In this document: one piece after another, positions 40,121-48,808 of the stretch | Position numbering within the stretch: position 1 is the first letter of the stretch | Layout: the number at the start of each line of letters is the position of its first letter | Source of the DNA: Rhodovulum sp. P5 | Lineage (GTDB): Bacteria; Pseudomonadota; Alphaproteobacteria; Rhodobacterales; Rhodobacteraceae | Reading direction: 5' to 3' | Length of the DNA: 64,000 bases | Assembly (NCBI RefSeq): GCF_002079305.1 | Contig: NZ_CP015039.1 | Coordinates: 1,509,501-1,573,500, forward strand | The notes under the pieces: model-generated | Database searches by the model: none | Told to the model about the DNA's origin: nothing | Seen by the model: the letters and a program-made list of their open reading frames with translations, nothing else | Translations under genes and position numbers: made by a program

Positions 40121-40381
40121 TTAAGCTATTGAAATCCCATACCTGCGCTGAACGCGCTCACGCAGATTCCCCCGGATTTTGTCGAAGTTCGGTGGTAAGG
40201 CGTCACAACCCCCAAGTATTAGATAGCGAAGAAACTCGCCTCGAACCTGTCGCCGTTCATCCGCGTCGCATTGTGGGCGTTGGCCCCCATATACCAAGAA
40301 CCATAGCCCGGTATGTGCTTTGTCCCGTAGTTGTCGCTCCGCCGGGGTCAGCGGCTCGAAGTCCTCCAGCCGCCGTTTCAC
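40121..40381 (-). pseudogene. N-terminal fragment, probably of the interrupted repeat-rich membrane protein
   Basis: The 86-residue frame starts with a 4-base overlap (ATGA) on the upstream gene. LTPAERQLRDKAHTG, then VRGEFLRYLILGGCDALP, looks like the start of the repeat-rich proteins, in which a short polar N-terminal region leads to a conserved LRxLxLGG stretch before the first repeat. After LP the sequence (PNFDKIRGNLRERVQ) loses that character and stops 43 bases before the IS. The match to the downstream fragment is not a clean join, so loss of DNA or a separate small gene remain possible. GC content is intermediate. Confidence 0.55.
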
Positions 40382-41004
40382 GCCACGCGCCCCATCCGCG
40401 CCGCCAGCCTGAGCGCGTGGCTGGCGTCCTGCGCCATCGCCGGCATCACGGGGTCATAGCCCGCGCGGATCACCGCCGCGATCTCGGGCCGCAGGACCAG
40501 AGTGCCGTCGGGGGTGCGGGCCAGCGGGCTTTGGTCGGCAAACGCCGTGTCGGACCACAAAAGGATCGTCTGCACCATCTGGTTCAGCGCCACCGTCTCG
40601 GCCGGCAGGGCCGACAGCCCCGCATGCATCCGCACGAAGACGAAGGCCGCCTTGATCGCCCCCGCCTGATCGAACCGGAAGAACCGGTACTGGTTGGCCC
40701 CGGCCGCCTGCAACCGCGCCACCAGCGGCCCAAGGTCAGGCACCAGCCGGTCGAGGTCGGGCACCGCCGTCAACTCCGCCCAGTCACGGAAGAAGAAGAT
40801 CATCAGGTTCGTTCCAAGTTCCGGATCGGTCTCTGCCATCCGGTGCCCGGCCAACGCCACAACCGCCTCGCACGCACCCTTGACAGTGGCGAGCGTCGCG
40901 TCGTCCACCCCGAACACCACCGGCGCGATGGGACGTCCCCACCGGGCGAACAGGTAGGACCCGTCCGAGCGGGTGAAGAGGTTTGTCACGTCTTCGGGTG
41001 TCAT
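40378..41004 (-). CDS. Uncharacterised protein between ruvB and tol-pal
   Basis: The 208-residue soluble-looking protein has no signal peptide or membrane helix. Visible features are SDGSYLFARWGRPIAPVVFG near the N-terminus, LMIFFFRDWAELTAVPDLDRLVPDL in the middle, and a C-terminal basic helix. I recognise no family. It overlaps its upstream neighbour and the downstream fragment by 4 bases each, so the three are one translational unit, which suggests a shared role, possibly at the envelope given the membrane and secreted partners. Confidence 0.75.
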   Translation of the reverse strand: MTPEDVTNLFTRSDGSYLFARWGRPIAPVVFGVDDATLATVKGACEAVVALAGHRMAETDPELGTNLMIFFFRDWAELTAVPDLDRLVPDLGPLVARLQAAGANQYRFFRFDQAGAIKAAFVFVRMHAGLSALPAETVALNQMVQTILLWSDTAFADQSPLARTPDGTLVLRPEIAAVIRAGYDPVMPAMAQDASHALRLAARMGRVA

Positions 41005-41846
41005 CTTGGCACGACCTCCGCCGCGAAGGCCGCGACCGCGGGGTCGGCCAGAACCTCTGGCCGGCCGTACCAGTGCGACGGCCCGTCCGATGAAAAATGC
41101 GCCGCGACCGGCGCGCCGTCAGCGATCCGCAGCCCCCAGAAGCCGCTGCTGGAATTGCATTGATGGGGGGTGCAGCCCGCGCCGAAGACCCATCCGCCGC
41201 GCTGCTCTGCCCGGTCACCGACGCCCATCAGGAACATCAGGTCGTTGAACTGATCGAGCGACATGATGGAACCGAAGCGGGTCTGTTCGCCCCGGTCGTG
41301 AAACAGCTCGACCGGGCGGCGGTTCACCCAGCGCGTCACATCGGCCCCGGCGCCTGCGGGGGCCACGGGCGTCCGGTCCGCCGCGATGTCCGTTTGGGTC
41401 AGCGTCGCACCATCGAAGACGTAGCGTTCCAGAGCGACCGAAAGATCGGGCACGTCGAAATCGACGACGATCCGCCCCGGTTCCAGCCGGACCTCTTCGA
41501 TCCCGCCAAGACAGGGGCCGAAGGTGTCTGTCCGCGTCACCTGCCCGGGCGCCATGCGCAGAAGCATGTTGTAGCCGATGCAGGCATTGCCACCGCCGGA
41601 CCCTTTGACAAGAACCCAGTCGAAATCTTCCCCCTGCAGCGCAAAGGCCCCGAGGATCGACAGATACCGATCGGTCAGAAGGGGCTGCCCGGTGCCGTTC
41701 AGGTAAAGGCCTTTCTCGAACGCGCCACTCGGGGCGACGGACACAAGGCCATAGCGCGTCTGGACCGCCGCCATGTCGGACAAGCTGACCGGTTGCGCCA
41801 GCAAGGGCAGGGGCAAGAGCGCAAGACTTGCAGCGAGGGCACGCAT
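41001..41846 (-). CDS. Secreted protein with an Ivy-like CxPHxC motif
   Basis: The 281-residue protein has a signal peptide (hydrophobic residues 4-17, likely cut after LLAQP). The main body is beta-rich, with Cys89 and Cys112 that could pair. Near the C-terminus, Cys225-Thr-Pro-His-Gln-Cys230 resembles the CKPHDC loop of Ivy-type lysozyme inhibitors, which inserts into the lysozyme active site, and it is preceded by GGWVFGAG. This similarity is a short motif only. A periplasmic role is likely; lysozyme or lytic transglycosylase inhibition is a hypothesis. It starts 2 bases after the ruvB stop. Confidence 0.75.
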   Translation of the reverse strand: MRALAASLALLPLPLLAQPVSLSDMAAVQTRYGLVSVAPSGAFEKGLYLNGTGQPLLTDRYLSILGAFALQGEDFDWVLVKGSGGGNACIGYNMLLRMAPGQVTRTDTFGPCLGGIEEVRLEPGRIVVDFDVPDLSVALERYVFDGATLTQTDIAADRTPVAPAGAGADVTRWVNRRPVELFHDRGEQTRFGSIMSLDQFNDLMFLMGVGDRAEQRGGWVFGAGCTPHQCNSSSGFWGLRIADGAPVAAHFSSDGPSHWYGRPEVLADPAVAAFAAEVVPR

Positions 41847-41848
41847 GA

Positions 41849-42892
41849 TCAGGACCCTTTCTCGAAAAGACTTCCCTGTCCGGTTTGCCCCGGGTCACGC
41901 GGCGCGGCAAGGCCGAGATGGGTCCACGCCTTGTGGGCCAGCATCCGGCCGCGGGGCGTGCGCTGGATCAGGCCCTGTTGCAGCAGATAGGGCTCGATCA
42001 CCTCTTCCAGCGCATCGCGGGATTCCGACAGGGCGGCGGACATCGTCTCGATCCCCACGGGGCCGCCGCCGTAGTTTTCCGCGATCATGCGCAGATAGCG
42101 CCGGTCGGCCCCGTCAAGGCCCAGCGCGTCGACCTCCATCCGGGTGAGCGCGTGATCGGCCACGGCACGGGAGATCCGCCCATCGCCTTCCACCAGTGCG
42201 AAATCCACCACCCGGCGCAGCAAACGCCCGGCAATCCGGGGCGTGCCTCTTGCCCGCTTGGCGATCTCGCGCACGCCATCGGGGTCGGCGGCCACCTGCA
42301 TCAGGCGCGCACCGCGGGCGACGATCTGTTCCAGTTCGGCGACCGTGTAGAACTGCAACCGGACGGGGATGCCGAACCGGTCGCGCAAGGGCGTTGTCAG
42401 CAGGCCCAGCCGGGTTGTCGCGCCGACCAGCGTGAAGGGCTGCAACTCGATCCGCACGGTCCGCGCGGCTGGCCCCTCCCCGATCACCAGATCCAGTTCG
42501 AAATCTTCCAGCGCGGGATACAGCACCTCCTCCACCGCTGGGTTCAGCCGGTGGATCTCGTCGATGAACAGGACATCGCGGGCCTCTAGATTCGTCAGGA
42601 TCGCGGCCAGATCGCCCGCCTTGGCCAGCACCGGGCCCGAGGTCATGCGGAAGTTCACGCCCAGATCGCGCGCGACGATCTGCGCAAGCGTGGTCTTGCC
42701 CAAACCCGGCGGGCCGTGGAACAGGGCGTGGTCCATCGCCTCCCCCCGCATCCGGGCGCTTTCAAGGAAGACCCGCAGATTGGCCCGGGCCTCCGCCTGC
42801 CCGATGAATTCGGAGAGCGTCTGAGGGCGCAAGGCGCGGTCGCCATCGCCGGGCTGATGTTCGGGGCGCAGGGTCGGGTCGGGATCGGTCAT
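41849..42892 (-). CDS. ruvB: Holliday junction branch migration helicase RuvB
   Basis: RuvB is the hexameric AAA+ motor that drives branch migration with RuvA. The 347-residue protein begins with [19 protein letters not shown], has Walker [16 protein letters not shown], Walker [13 protein letters not shown], and the [18 protein letters not shown] and C-terminal winged-helix sequence [15 protein letters not shown]. It starts four bases after the ruvA stop. Confidence 0.98.
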   Translation of the reverse strand: MTDPDPTLRPEHQPGDGDRALRPQTLSEFIGQAEARANLRVFLESARMRGEAMDHALFHGPPGLGKTTLAQIVARDLGVNFRMTSGPVLAKAGDLAAILTNLEARDVLFIDEIHRLNPAVEEVLYPALEDFELDLVIGEGPAARTVRIELQPFTLVGATTRLGLLTTPLRDRFGIPVRLQFYTVAELEQIVARGARLMQVAADPDGVREIAKRARGTPRIAGRLLRRVVDFALVEGDGRISRAVADHALTRMEVDALGLDGADRRYLRMIAENYGGGPVGIETMSAALSESRDALEEVIEPYLLQQGLIQRTPRGRMLAHKAWTHLGLAAPRDPGQTGQGSLFEKGS

Positions 42893-42896
42893 CGCC

Positions 42897-43559
42897 CTAC
42901 CCTTTCGGTGCCAGCAGTTTCAGGGCCGCCCGGATCAACGCCGCCGTGTCGGCATCGGGTGCATCGCCGGCGGCACGGGCCACGGCCTGTGCGGCCTCGG
43001 CCGGCGCATAGCCCAGATTGCCCAGCGCCGACAGCGCGTCGGCCTGAGCCGAGGCGGTTGTGGGCGCTGGCGGGACGGCAGGCACAGCCGGGGTTGGCGC
43101 CGCGGCAACAGGCGTTTCCCCGGCACCGGTCGCGAGGCTCCCCCCGATGGCCATCACGGCCGGGGCCTTGTCCTTCAGCTCGTTCACCACGCGTTGTGCG
43201 ATCTTGGGGCCCACTCCGGGCGCGGCCTTGATCGCCGCCCAGTCGCCCAGCGTGATGGCACGTCCCACGCCATCGGGCCCCAACGTCCCGAGGATCGCCA
43301 TCGACGCCTTGGCCCCGATCCCTTGCACCCCCATCAACAGGCGATGCCATTCCCGCTCCAACAGCGTGGGGAACCCGTAGAGCTGCAACAGGTCCTCGCG
43401 CACCAGAAGATCGGTGAACAGCGCCGCGGCCTCCCCCACCCCCGGCAGGCCGGCAAGCGTCCGGTCAGAGACATGAATGACATAGGCCACGCCGCCCACG
43501 TCGATCATCACATGGTCGGCCCCGCGATGGACCAGCCGCCCGGAAATCCGCCCGATCAT
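42897..43559 (-). CDS. ruvA: Holliday junction branch migration protein RuvA
   Basis: RuvA binds four-way junctions and loads RuvB. The ATG at 43559 ([13 protein letters not shown]) overlaps the ruvC stop by 4 bases and gives 220 residues. The OB-fold domain, two HhH motifs ([17 protein letters not shown] and [17 protein letters not shown]), a Pro and Ala-rich linker and the C-terminal RuvB-binding domain ([17 protein letters not shown]) are all visible. Confidence 0.97.
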   Translation of the reverse strand: MIGRISGRLVHRGADHVMIDVGGVAYVIHVSDRTLAGLPGVGEAAALFTDLLVREDLLQLYGFPTLLEREWHRLLMGVQGIGAKASMAILGTLGPDGVGRAITLGDWAAIKAAPGVGPKIAQRVVNELKDKAPAVMAIGGSLATGAGETPVAAAPTPAVPAVPPAPTTASAQADALSALGNLGYAPAEAAQAVARAAGDAPDADTAALIRAALKLLAPKG

Positions 43560-44065
43560 TGGCCTGCCTTCGCAAGCGCGGCGGCCAGACGGTTGCCCGC
43601 GGCCAGCATATGCGCATGACAAAGCGCCACGGCCAGCGCGTCGGCCGCATCCGGCCCCGCGATGTCGATCCCCGGAAACTGTAGCCGCACCATGTGATCG
43701 ACCTGGCACTTGTCCGCATGCCCGACGCCCACCACGACCTTCTTGATGGCATTGGGGGCGTATTCCCCCACGTCCAGCCCCGCCTGCGCCGGCACCAGAA
43801 GCGCGATGCCCCGTGCCTGCCCAAGCTTCAGCGTGCCGGCCCCGTCACGGTTGACGAAGGTCTGTTCCACCGCCGCGGCCTCTGGCACCAGTCGCGCTAT
43901 CACCTCTGACAACTGGCTGTGCAGCGACAGCAGCCGTTCCGCCAGAGACTGATCACCGGACGATGTGCAGATGCCGTTGCCGACATGGGTGAGTCGCCCG
44001 TTCGCCTGCTCGATCACGCCCCAGCCGGTGCTGCGAAGGCCGGGATCGATGCCCAAGACCCGCAT
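43556..44065 (-). CDS. ruvC: Holliday junction resolvase RuvC
   Basis: RuvC is a dimeric endonuclease that cuts Holliday junctions symmetrically. The 169-residue protein has the catalytic Asp in [15 protein letters not shown], a Glu in [10 protein letters not shown], and Asp residues in [19 protein letters not shown]. It is first in the ruvCAB order and its promoter should lie in 44066-44389. Confidence 0.97.
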   Translation of the reverse strand: MRVLGIDPGLRSTGWGVIEQANGRLTHVGNGICTSSGDQSLAERLLSLHSQLSEVIARLVPEAAAVEQTFVNRDGAGTLKLGQARGIALLVPAQAGLDVGEYAPNAIKKVVVGVGHADKCQVDHMVRLQFPGIDIAGPDAADALAVALCHAHMLAAGNRLAAALAKAGQ

Positions 44066-44269
44066 GCGCGCCCCGTTCGTTGTGAGTTTTGTGACCGATT
44101 AGCACGAAACGCGAACATCGGCCAGCAAGAATATGCCGACAGCGTATCGGCCCGGCGACAGGGCCAGACCGGCAAATCCGGTCTGAAACCGTCACGCGGA
44201 AGTCTGGAAACGACATCATCGCATGCATGATTTTACATTCGGTAACAAACTGTTAGCAGATCGGAACAA

Positions 44270-44286
44270 CATGCGGAATCCGCATG
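44270..44286. promoter_or_regulatory. Perfect 8-base palindrome in the ruvC/DUF1127 divergent intergenic region
   Basis: CATGCGGA and TCCGCATG form a perfect inverted repeat with one central base. It lies 104 bases before the DUF1127 ATG and about 205 bases from the ruvC start, in the 324-base gap 44066-44389 that holds no gene. A further half-site-like CATGCG follows at 44292-44297. It is a candidate operator for an unidentified regulator; it does not match the LexA box known to me for alphaproteobacteria (GTTC-N7-GTTC). Confidence 0.4.
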
Positions 44287-44389
44287 GGTCACATGCGAAA
44301 ATACCCTGTTGCACGCCACACTTTGTCCACCTAGTTGCGGAATTATTGAGCAGAGTGAAAACTCGAAATCCCAGAGAAGGACGACGTCA

Positions 44390-44593
44390 ATGGCTGTTTA
44401 CGATCACACCCGCCCGCAGATGGACGGCCACCTTATCGGGGCGCGTCTGAACCGGCTTGTTCCCGATGTCATCGGGCGCATCGCGGCGTGGAACGATGCG
44501 CGCATCACCCGCAATGCCCTGTCCAAGCTGACTGACCGCGAACTCTACGACATCGGCCTGTGCCGCGGCGATATCGACCGGATCACCCGCTAA
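44390..44593 (+). CDS. DUF1127 mini-protein
   Basis: The 67-residue Arg-rich protein begins MAVYDHTRPQM and ends with the DUF1127 pattern NALSKLTDRELYDIGLCRGDIDRI. GAAGGA lies upstream. Short DUF1127 proteins in alphaproteobacteria have been connected to phosphate and carbon metabolism and to RNA turnover, apparently by binding RNA through their Arg-rich helix; the role here is inferred from that. A terminator follows directly. Confidence 0.92.
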   Translation: MAVYDHTRPQMDGHLIGARLNRLVPDVIGRIAAWNDARITRNALSKLTDRELYDIGLCRGDIDRITR

Positions 44594-44623
44594 GGGCATC
44601 TCGCCGTCACCACCAGAGCTTGG

Positions 44624-44650
44624 GGCCCCGTGTGCAGACGCCACGGGGCC
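44624..44650 (+). terminator. Terminator hairpin after the DUF1127 gene
   Basis: GGCCCCGTG (44624-44632) and CACGGGGCC (44642-44650) form a perfect nine-base stem with a nine-base loop, followed by ATTGTCTTTC. It separates DUF1127 from the convergent kinase gene and could act in both directions. Confidence 0.75.
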
Positions 44651-44673
44651 ATTGTCTTTCCGCTACCCGCAGA

Positions 44674-45669
44674 TCAAAGCAGCCCGTGGTCCTTGAACAG
44701 GGCTTGCAAGTCGGCCTCGGCCCGGGCGCCGATATGGCTGATGATCTCACTTGCCGCGACGCAGCCCATGCGCCCGCAGGTTTCCAGATCGTGCCCCGCC
44801 GTCAGCCCCCACAGGAAAGCACCTGCGAACAGGTCGCCCGCCCCGGTGGCGTCGACGATCTGTGTCGGCACCGCGGGCGCGTGCCAGCGATTGCCCGCCG
44901 ACAGGATATGGGCGCCATTCTCGCTGTCGGTACAGGCGACGATGTCGATCTCGGCCGCGGCGCGGGCAAGCGCCTCGTCGAAATCCTCGGTTTCGTACAT
45001 CGACAGCATCTCGGCCCGGTTCGCGAACAACAGGTCCACATCCGCCCGGATCATGCGGCGGAAGGCGTCGCGGTGACGTTCCACGCAGAACGGGTCTGAC
45101 AGGGTCAGCGCCACACGCCCCCCGGCGGCCTTGGCCGCGCCGATGGCCTTGGCAAAGGCTTCATGGCTGTCAGGCCCGTCGAAGCGATAGCCTTCCAGAT
45201 AGATCCACTCCGCCCCGGCCACCTGCCGTTCGTCGATATCGGCCGGCGTCAAATGCTCGGTCACGCCGAGATAGGTGTTCATCGACCGCTCACCATCGGG
45301 GGTGACCAGAACGATGCAGCGGCCGGTTTCGCCCTCTGCCCCGTTGGGTGCCATCGGGGTTTCGTATTCGGCCCCCTGCGCGCGCAGGTCATGGGCAAAG
45401 ATCGCGCCCAACTGGTCGTCCTTGACCTTGCCGACATAGGCGGTGCGCCCGCCCAGATGGGCGATGCCAGCGATGGTGTTCGCCGCCGACCCGCCCGAGA
45501 TTTCCTGCGCCGGGCCGATCTGGCCGTACAGGTGCACGGCCCGTTCCATGTCGATCAGTTGCATGATGCCCTTCTGGACGCCGTGGCTTTCCAGAAAGCT
45601 GTCTTCGGCATGGGCGAGAACGTCGACCATCGCGTTTCCGATGCCGACAACGTGGTAGGGTTTGGTCAT
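44674..45669 (-). CDS. PfkB-family sugar/nucleoside kinase, adenosine kinase-like
   Basis: The 331-residue protein has the ribokinase/PfkB fold: GIGNAMVDVLA at the N-terminus, GGSAANTIAGIAHLGG as signature 1 and DATGAGDLFAGAFLWGL as signature 2, with the catalytic Asp in GAGD. Alphaproteobacterial proteins of this size and N-terminus are usually annotated as adenosine kinase, giving AMP from adenosine, but the substrate cannot be read directly. Its ATG overlaps the nth stop by 4 bases. Confidence 0.88.
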   Translation of the reverse strand: MTKPYHVVGIGNAMVDVLAHAEDSFLESHGVQKGIMQLIDMERAVHLYGQIGPAQEISGGSAANTIAGIAHLGGRTAYVGKVKDDQLGAIFAHDLRAQGAEYETPMAPNGAEGETGRCIVLVTPDGERSMNTYLGVTEHLTPADIDERQVAGAEWIYLEGYRFDGPDSHEAFAKAIGAAKAAGGRVALTLSDPFCVERHRDAFRRMIRADVDLLFANRAEMLSMYETEDFDEALARAAAEIDIVACTDSENGAHILSAGNRWHAPAVPTQIVDATGAGDLFAGAFLWGLTAGHDLETCGRMGCVAASEIISHIGARAEADLQALFKDHGLL

Positions 45670-46310
45670 TCTGTCTTGTCCTCACAGGGGCAGAGATCGC
45701 GGATTAGGCAGTTGGGGCACATCGGCTTGCGCGCCTTGCAAACGTAGCGGCCGTGCAGGATCAGCCAGTGATGGGCGTGGCGCTGGAACTCGGCCGGGAT
45801 ATTGTCCTCGATCGCGCGCTCGACGATATCGACGGTCTTGCCCGGCGCGATGCGGGTGCGGTTGCCGACGCGGAAGATGTGGGTATCGACCGCCTGCGCC
45901 GGCAGCCCCCACCACATGTTCAGAACCACGTTGGCGGTCTTGCGCCCCACGCCCGGCAGCGCCTGCAACGCCGCGCGGGACGACGGCACCTCACCATCAT
46001 ATTCGTCGACGAGGATCCTGCTGAGCTTCAGCACATTCTTCGCCTTGTTGCGGTAAAGCCCGATGGTCTTGATATGCTCGATCAGACCTTCTTCCCCCAG
46101 CGCCAGCATCGCCTCTGGCGTGTCCACCTTGGCAAAAAGCGGGCGCGTCGCCCTGTTGACGCCCGCATCGGTCGCCTGCGCCGACAAAGCCACGGCCACC
46201 AGAAGGGTGAAGGCGTTCACATGTTCCAGTTCCCCCTTCGGCTCGGGCTCCTCGGCCTGAAAGCGGGTGAAGATCTCTTTGATCGTGTGATAGTCGAGCG
46301 GCTTTGCCAT
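45666..46310 (-). CDS. nth: Endonuclease III
   Basis: Nth is a DNA glycosylase/AP lyase for oxidised pyrimidines. The ATG at 46310 (MAKPLDYHTIKEIF) gives 214 residues; a TTG at 46346 would add 12. The HhH-GPD core LPGVGRKTANVVLN contains the catalytic Lys, VDTHIFRVGNR the Asp, and the four cysteines of the [4Fe-4S] loop are in CKARKPMCPNCLIRDLC. The kinase gene follows in an ATGA overlap. Confidence 0.97.
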   Translation of the reverse strand: MAKPLDYHTIKEIFTRFQAEEPEPKGELEHVNAFTLLVAVALSAQATDAGVNRATRPLFAKVDTPEAMLALGEEGLIEHIKTIGLYRNKAKNVLKLSRILVDEYDGEVPSSRAALQALPGVGRKTANVVLNMWWGLPAQAVDTHIFRVGNRTRIAPGKTVDIVERAIEDNIPAEFQRHAHHWLILHGRYVCKARKPMCPNCLIRDLCPCEDKTE

Positions 46311-46358
46311 GGCGGTTCGTATGCCTGCTGGGGACGCCGGGGGCAAGATGCGGATCGG

Positions 46359-47012
46359 CTATGACCCGTTGGCCGCCCGCATGAAGGCCCGCAGCTTGAC
46401 CTCATCCAGCTTGCCATCGGTTCGCACCCCCGAACACAGATCCAGCCCGAACGGGCGCACCTGTTCCACGGCTTGCCGCACGTTGCCCGCAGTCAGACCC
46501 CCGGCAAGAAACACCGGCCGCGGGCTGGCCGCCACGAAATCCCGACTGATCGACCAGTCATGGGGGCGCCCCGTTCCGCCGAGTTCCGGCACCGAGGCGC
46601 CCGGCCTGCCGGAATCCAGCAGGAAGGCATGAACGAAGGGCGCGTAATGCGGGATCAGGTCCAGCGCGCCCCGATCCTCGACATGGATCACCTGCACCCT
46701 GCGGATATCGGGACGCAAAGTCATCAGCGCACGGGATTCCTCTGGCGCGATGTGAGAGACGATCTGAACCGTCGAGGGGCCCGTTCGGTCGATATGCGCC
46801 GCAATCGCCTCCGCCGTGGTCTCGGCCGTCAGCATGAAGGTCGCAACCGGTGGCGGGACGAGGGCCGTGATCTCGGCAATCGCATCATCGGAGATCGGAC
46901 CGGGCCCAGAGGGCATGGCCGCAACCAGCCCGAGGGCATCTGCCCCAAGGCGTATGGCAAGCATCGCTTCCTCGGGCGTGGCGATACAGCAGATCTTGAT
47001 TCTGACACGCAT
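46359..47012 (-). CDS. TrpF-family phosphoribosylanthranilate isomerase homologue, outside a trp operon
   Basis: The 217-residue TIM-barrel protein has the TrpF pattern: RIKICCIATPEEA near the N-terminus, LLDSGRPG with the catalytic Asp, GGTGRPHDWS, FLAGGLTAGNVRQAV and LCSGVRTDGKLDEVKL. The usual KICG is KICC, so the catalytic Cys stays but the next Gly is Cys. TrpF acts in tryptophan synthesis. Here it lies between nth and an alkyltransferase with no trp genes, so it may be a paralogue with another sugar-phosphate substrate. Confidence 0.8.
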   Translation of the reverse strand: MRVRIKICCIATPEEAMLAIRLGADALGLVAAMPSGPGPISDDAIAEITALVPPPVATFMLTAETTAEAIAAHIDRTGPSTVQIVSHIAPEESRALMTLRPDIRRVQVIHVEDRGALDLIPHYAPFVHAFLLDSGRPGASVPELGGTGRPHDWSISRDFVAASPRPVFLAGGLTAGNVRQAVEQVRPFGLDLCSGVRTDGKLDEVKLRAFMRAANGS

Positions 47013-47152
47013 GGCGGCAGGCTAGCGGCCTGCCAGGTGCCGATCAATGTGCAGGCGCTTTTGCACGGTTCCACCCTCACTTTGGCGCAGGTTTCGGGTC
47101 GCCGCGCACGCCTCTCCCGCCTATCCTTGATCGCGCAAAAGGGAGCGGGACC

Positions 47153-48001
47153 ATGCCGAGAGACGAAACCGAGGGCTACCATTTCGCGGTCATCCGCCGC
47201 GCCATCGACCGGATCGACGCAGCCGGGGGCGAGGCGCTGTCGCTGGAGGCGCTGGCCACCGAAATGACCATGAGCCCCGCACATTTCCAGCGGGTGTTCA
47301 GCCGCTGGGTCGGCGTCTCTCCCAAGCGGTATCAGCAATACCTGACGCTCGGCCACGCGCGGTCGCTGATGCGCGACCGCTTCACCACGCTCGCCGCCGC
47401 AGACACGCTGGGCCTGTCGGGATCGGGGCGGCTGCACGACCTGTTTCTGAAGTGGGAGGCGATGAGCCCCGGCGACTACGCACAGAAGGGCGCGGGGCTG
47501 ACCATCGCCTATGGATATTTCGACGGCCCCTTCGGCGACACGCTGGCCATGGCCACCGACAAGGGCCTGTGCGGCCTTGCCTTCACCGAGGAAACCGGGC
47601 GCGACGCCGCCTTTGCCGACATGGCCGCGCGCTGGCCCGAGGCCCGGTATGTCGAGGCTCCCGAAAACCTTGCGCCGCTGGTCGCGGCTGCCTTTGCCCA
47701 ATCGGGCGAGGCGCGGCTGCACCTGATCGGCGCCCCGTTCCAGATCAAGGTGTGGGAGGCGCTTCTGTCCGTGCCCTCCGGCCATGTCACCACCTATTCC
47801 GAAATCGCGCGCGCCATCGGCAACCCCCGGGCCGTGCGCGCCGTGGGCACCGCGGTGGGGCGCAACCCGATCAGCTATCTCATTCCCTGCCACCGGGCCC
47901 TGCGGAAGACCGGCGCCCTTGGGGGCTATCACTGGGGCCTGCCCGTCAAGCGCGCGCTGCTGGCCTGGGAAGGGGCCCGGGCGGATGCCGAGGCCGGCTG
48001 A
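47153..48001 (+). CDS. AraC-type regulator fused to O6-methylguanine-DNA methyltransferase
   Basis: The 282-residue protein starts with an AraC helix-turn-helix domain (LSLEALATEMTMSPAHFQRVF, residues about 30-110) and ends with the suicidal alkyltransferase domain: VWEALLSVPSGHVTTYSEIA and the active-site Cys in ISYLIPCHRALRKTGALGGY. It lacks the N-terminal zinc-Cys domain of Ada that senses methyl phosphotriesters, so it is Ada-like but without that sensor. It repairs alkylated guanine and may control its own gene. It diverges from the trpF-like gene. Confidence 0.93.
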   Translation: MPRDETEGYHFAVIRRAIDRIDAAGGEALSLEALATEMTMSPAHFQRVFSRWVGVSPKRYQQYLTLGHARSLMRDRFTTLAAADTLGLSGSGRLHDLFLKWEAMSPGDYAQKGAGLTIAYGYFDGPFGDTLAMATDKGLCGLAFTEETGRDAAFADMAARWPEARYVEAPENLAPLVAAAFAQSGEARLHLIGAPFQIKVWEALLSVPSGHVTTYSEIARAIGNPRAVRAVGTAVGRNPISYLIPCHRALRKTGALGGYHWGLPVKRALLAWEGARADAEAG

Positions 48002-48110
48002 ACGGGCGCCGAACCGCCGCCCGTGAAATCTGCTCCCTCGCGAAGCCGGGCGGACTGGCCTATATTAACGGGGTAAACCGCAACGAAGCGGACAGGGTAG
48101 GAGAGCAGAC

Positions 48111-48770
48111 ATGACCCGTGCAAGACATCCCGTCATCCTTGCTGCGATTGGCGCCATCGGCCTGAGCGCCTGCGTGGACACCACCTCGGGCGATTCCAAC
48201 AGCAACCTCAAAAGGGGCGCGGCCATCGGGGCCGGTGCGGGGGCGCTGGCCGGCATGATCGCGACCGGCGGCGGCAAGCACGATGCCCGCGACGCATTGG
48301 TGGGTGCGGCCATCGGGGCCGGGATCGGCGCGGCCTTCGGCAACGAACTGGACAAGCAGGCGCAGGAATTGCGCGGCAACCTTGGCGATGACCGGATCTC
48401 TGTCGTGAACACCGGGTCGGAACTGGTGGTTACCATGCCACAGGACATCCTGTTCGCGACCGATAGCGCGGCCCTGCGCCCGGACCTGCAGGCCGACCTG
48501 CGCGTGCTGGCCAGCAGCCTGAACGACTATCCGCAGACCACGGTCGACGTGATCGGGCACACCGACAACACCGGCGCCGCAGCCTATAACCAGGACCTGT
48601 CCGCCCGCCGGGCCGCATCGGTATCCGCCGTCCTGACCCGTTCGGGCGTCGCGCCATCCCGCGTGCGGGCCTATGGGCGCGGAGAGGACCAGCCCGTCGC
48701 CTCCAACCTCTCGGCGTCGGGCCGGGCGCAGAACCGCCGGGTAGAGATCATCATTCGCCCGATGGCCTAA
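48111..48770 (+). CDS. OmpA-family lipoprotein with glycine-zipper segment (YiaD-like)
   Basis: The 219-residue protein has a lipoprotein signal (IGLSACV), a Gly and Ala-rich zipper region (RGAAIGAGAGALAGMIA and GAAIGAGIGAAFG, residues about 36-82), and a C-terminal OmpA domain with VIGHTDNTGAAAYNQDLSARRAASV that binds peptidoglycan. It would tether the outer membrane to the wall. AGGAGAG lies upstream of the ATG. The 38-base palindrome after it may also end its transcript. Confidence 0.93.
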   Translation: MTRARHPVILAAIGAIGLSACVDTTSGDSNSNLKRGAAIGAGAGALAGMIATGGGKHDARDALVGAAIGAGIGAAFGNELDKQAQELRGNLGDDRISVVNTGSELVVTMPQDILFATDSAALRPDLQADLRVLASSLNDYPQTTVDVIGHTDNTGAAAYNQDLSARRAASVSAVLTRSGVAPSRVRAYGRGEDQPVASNLSASGRAQNRRVEIIIRPMA

Positions 48771-48808
48771 GCCGCCCGGCGCAAGGCCCAGCATTTGCCA
48801 TTGTTCCC

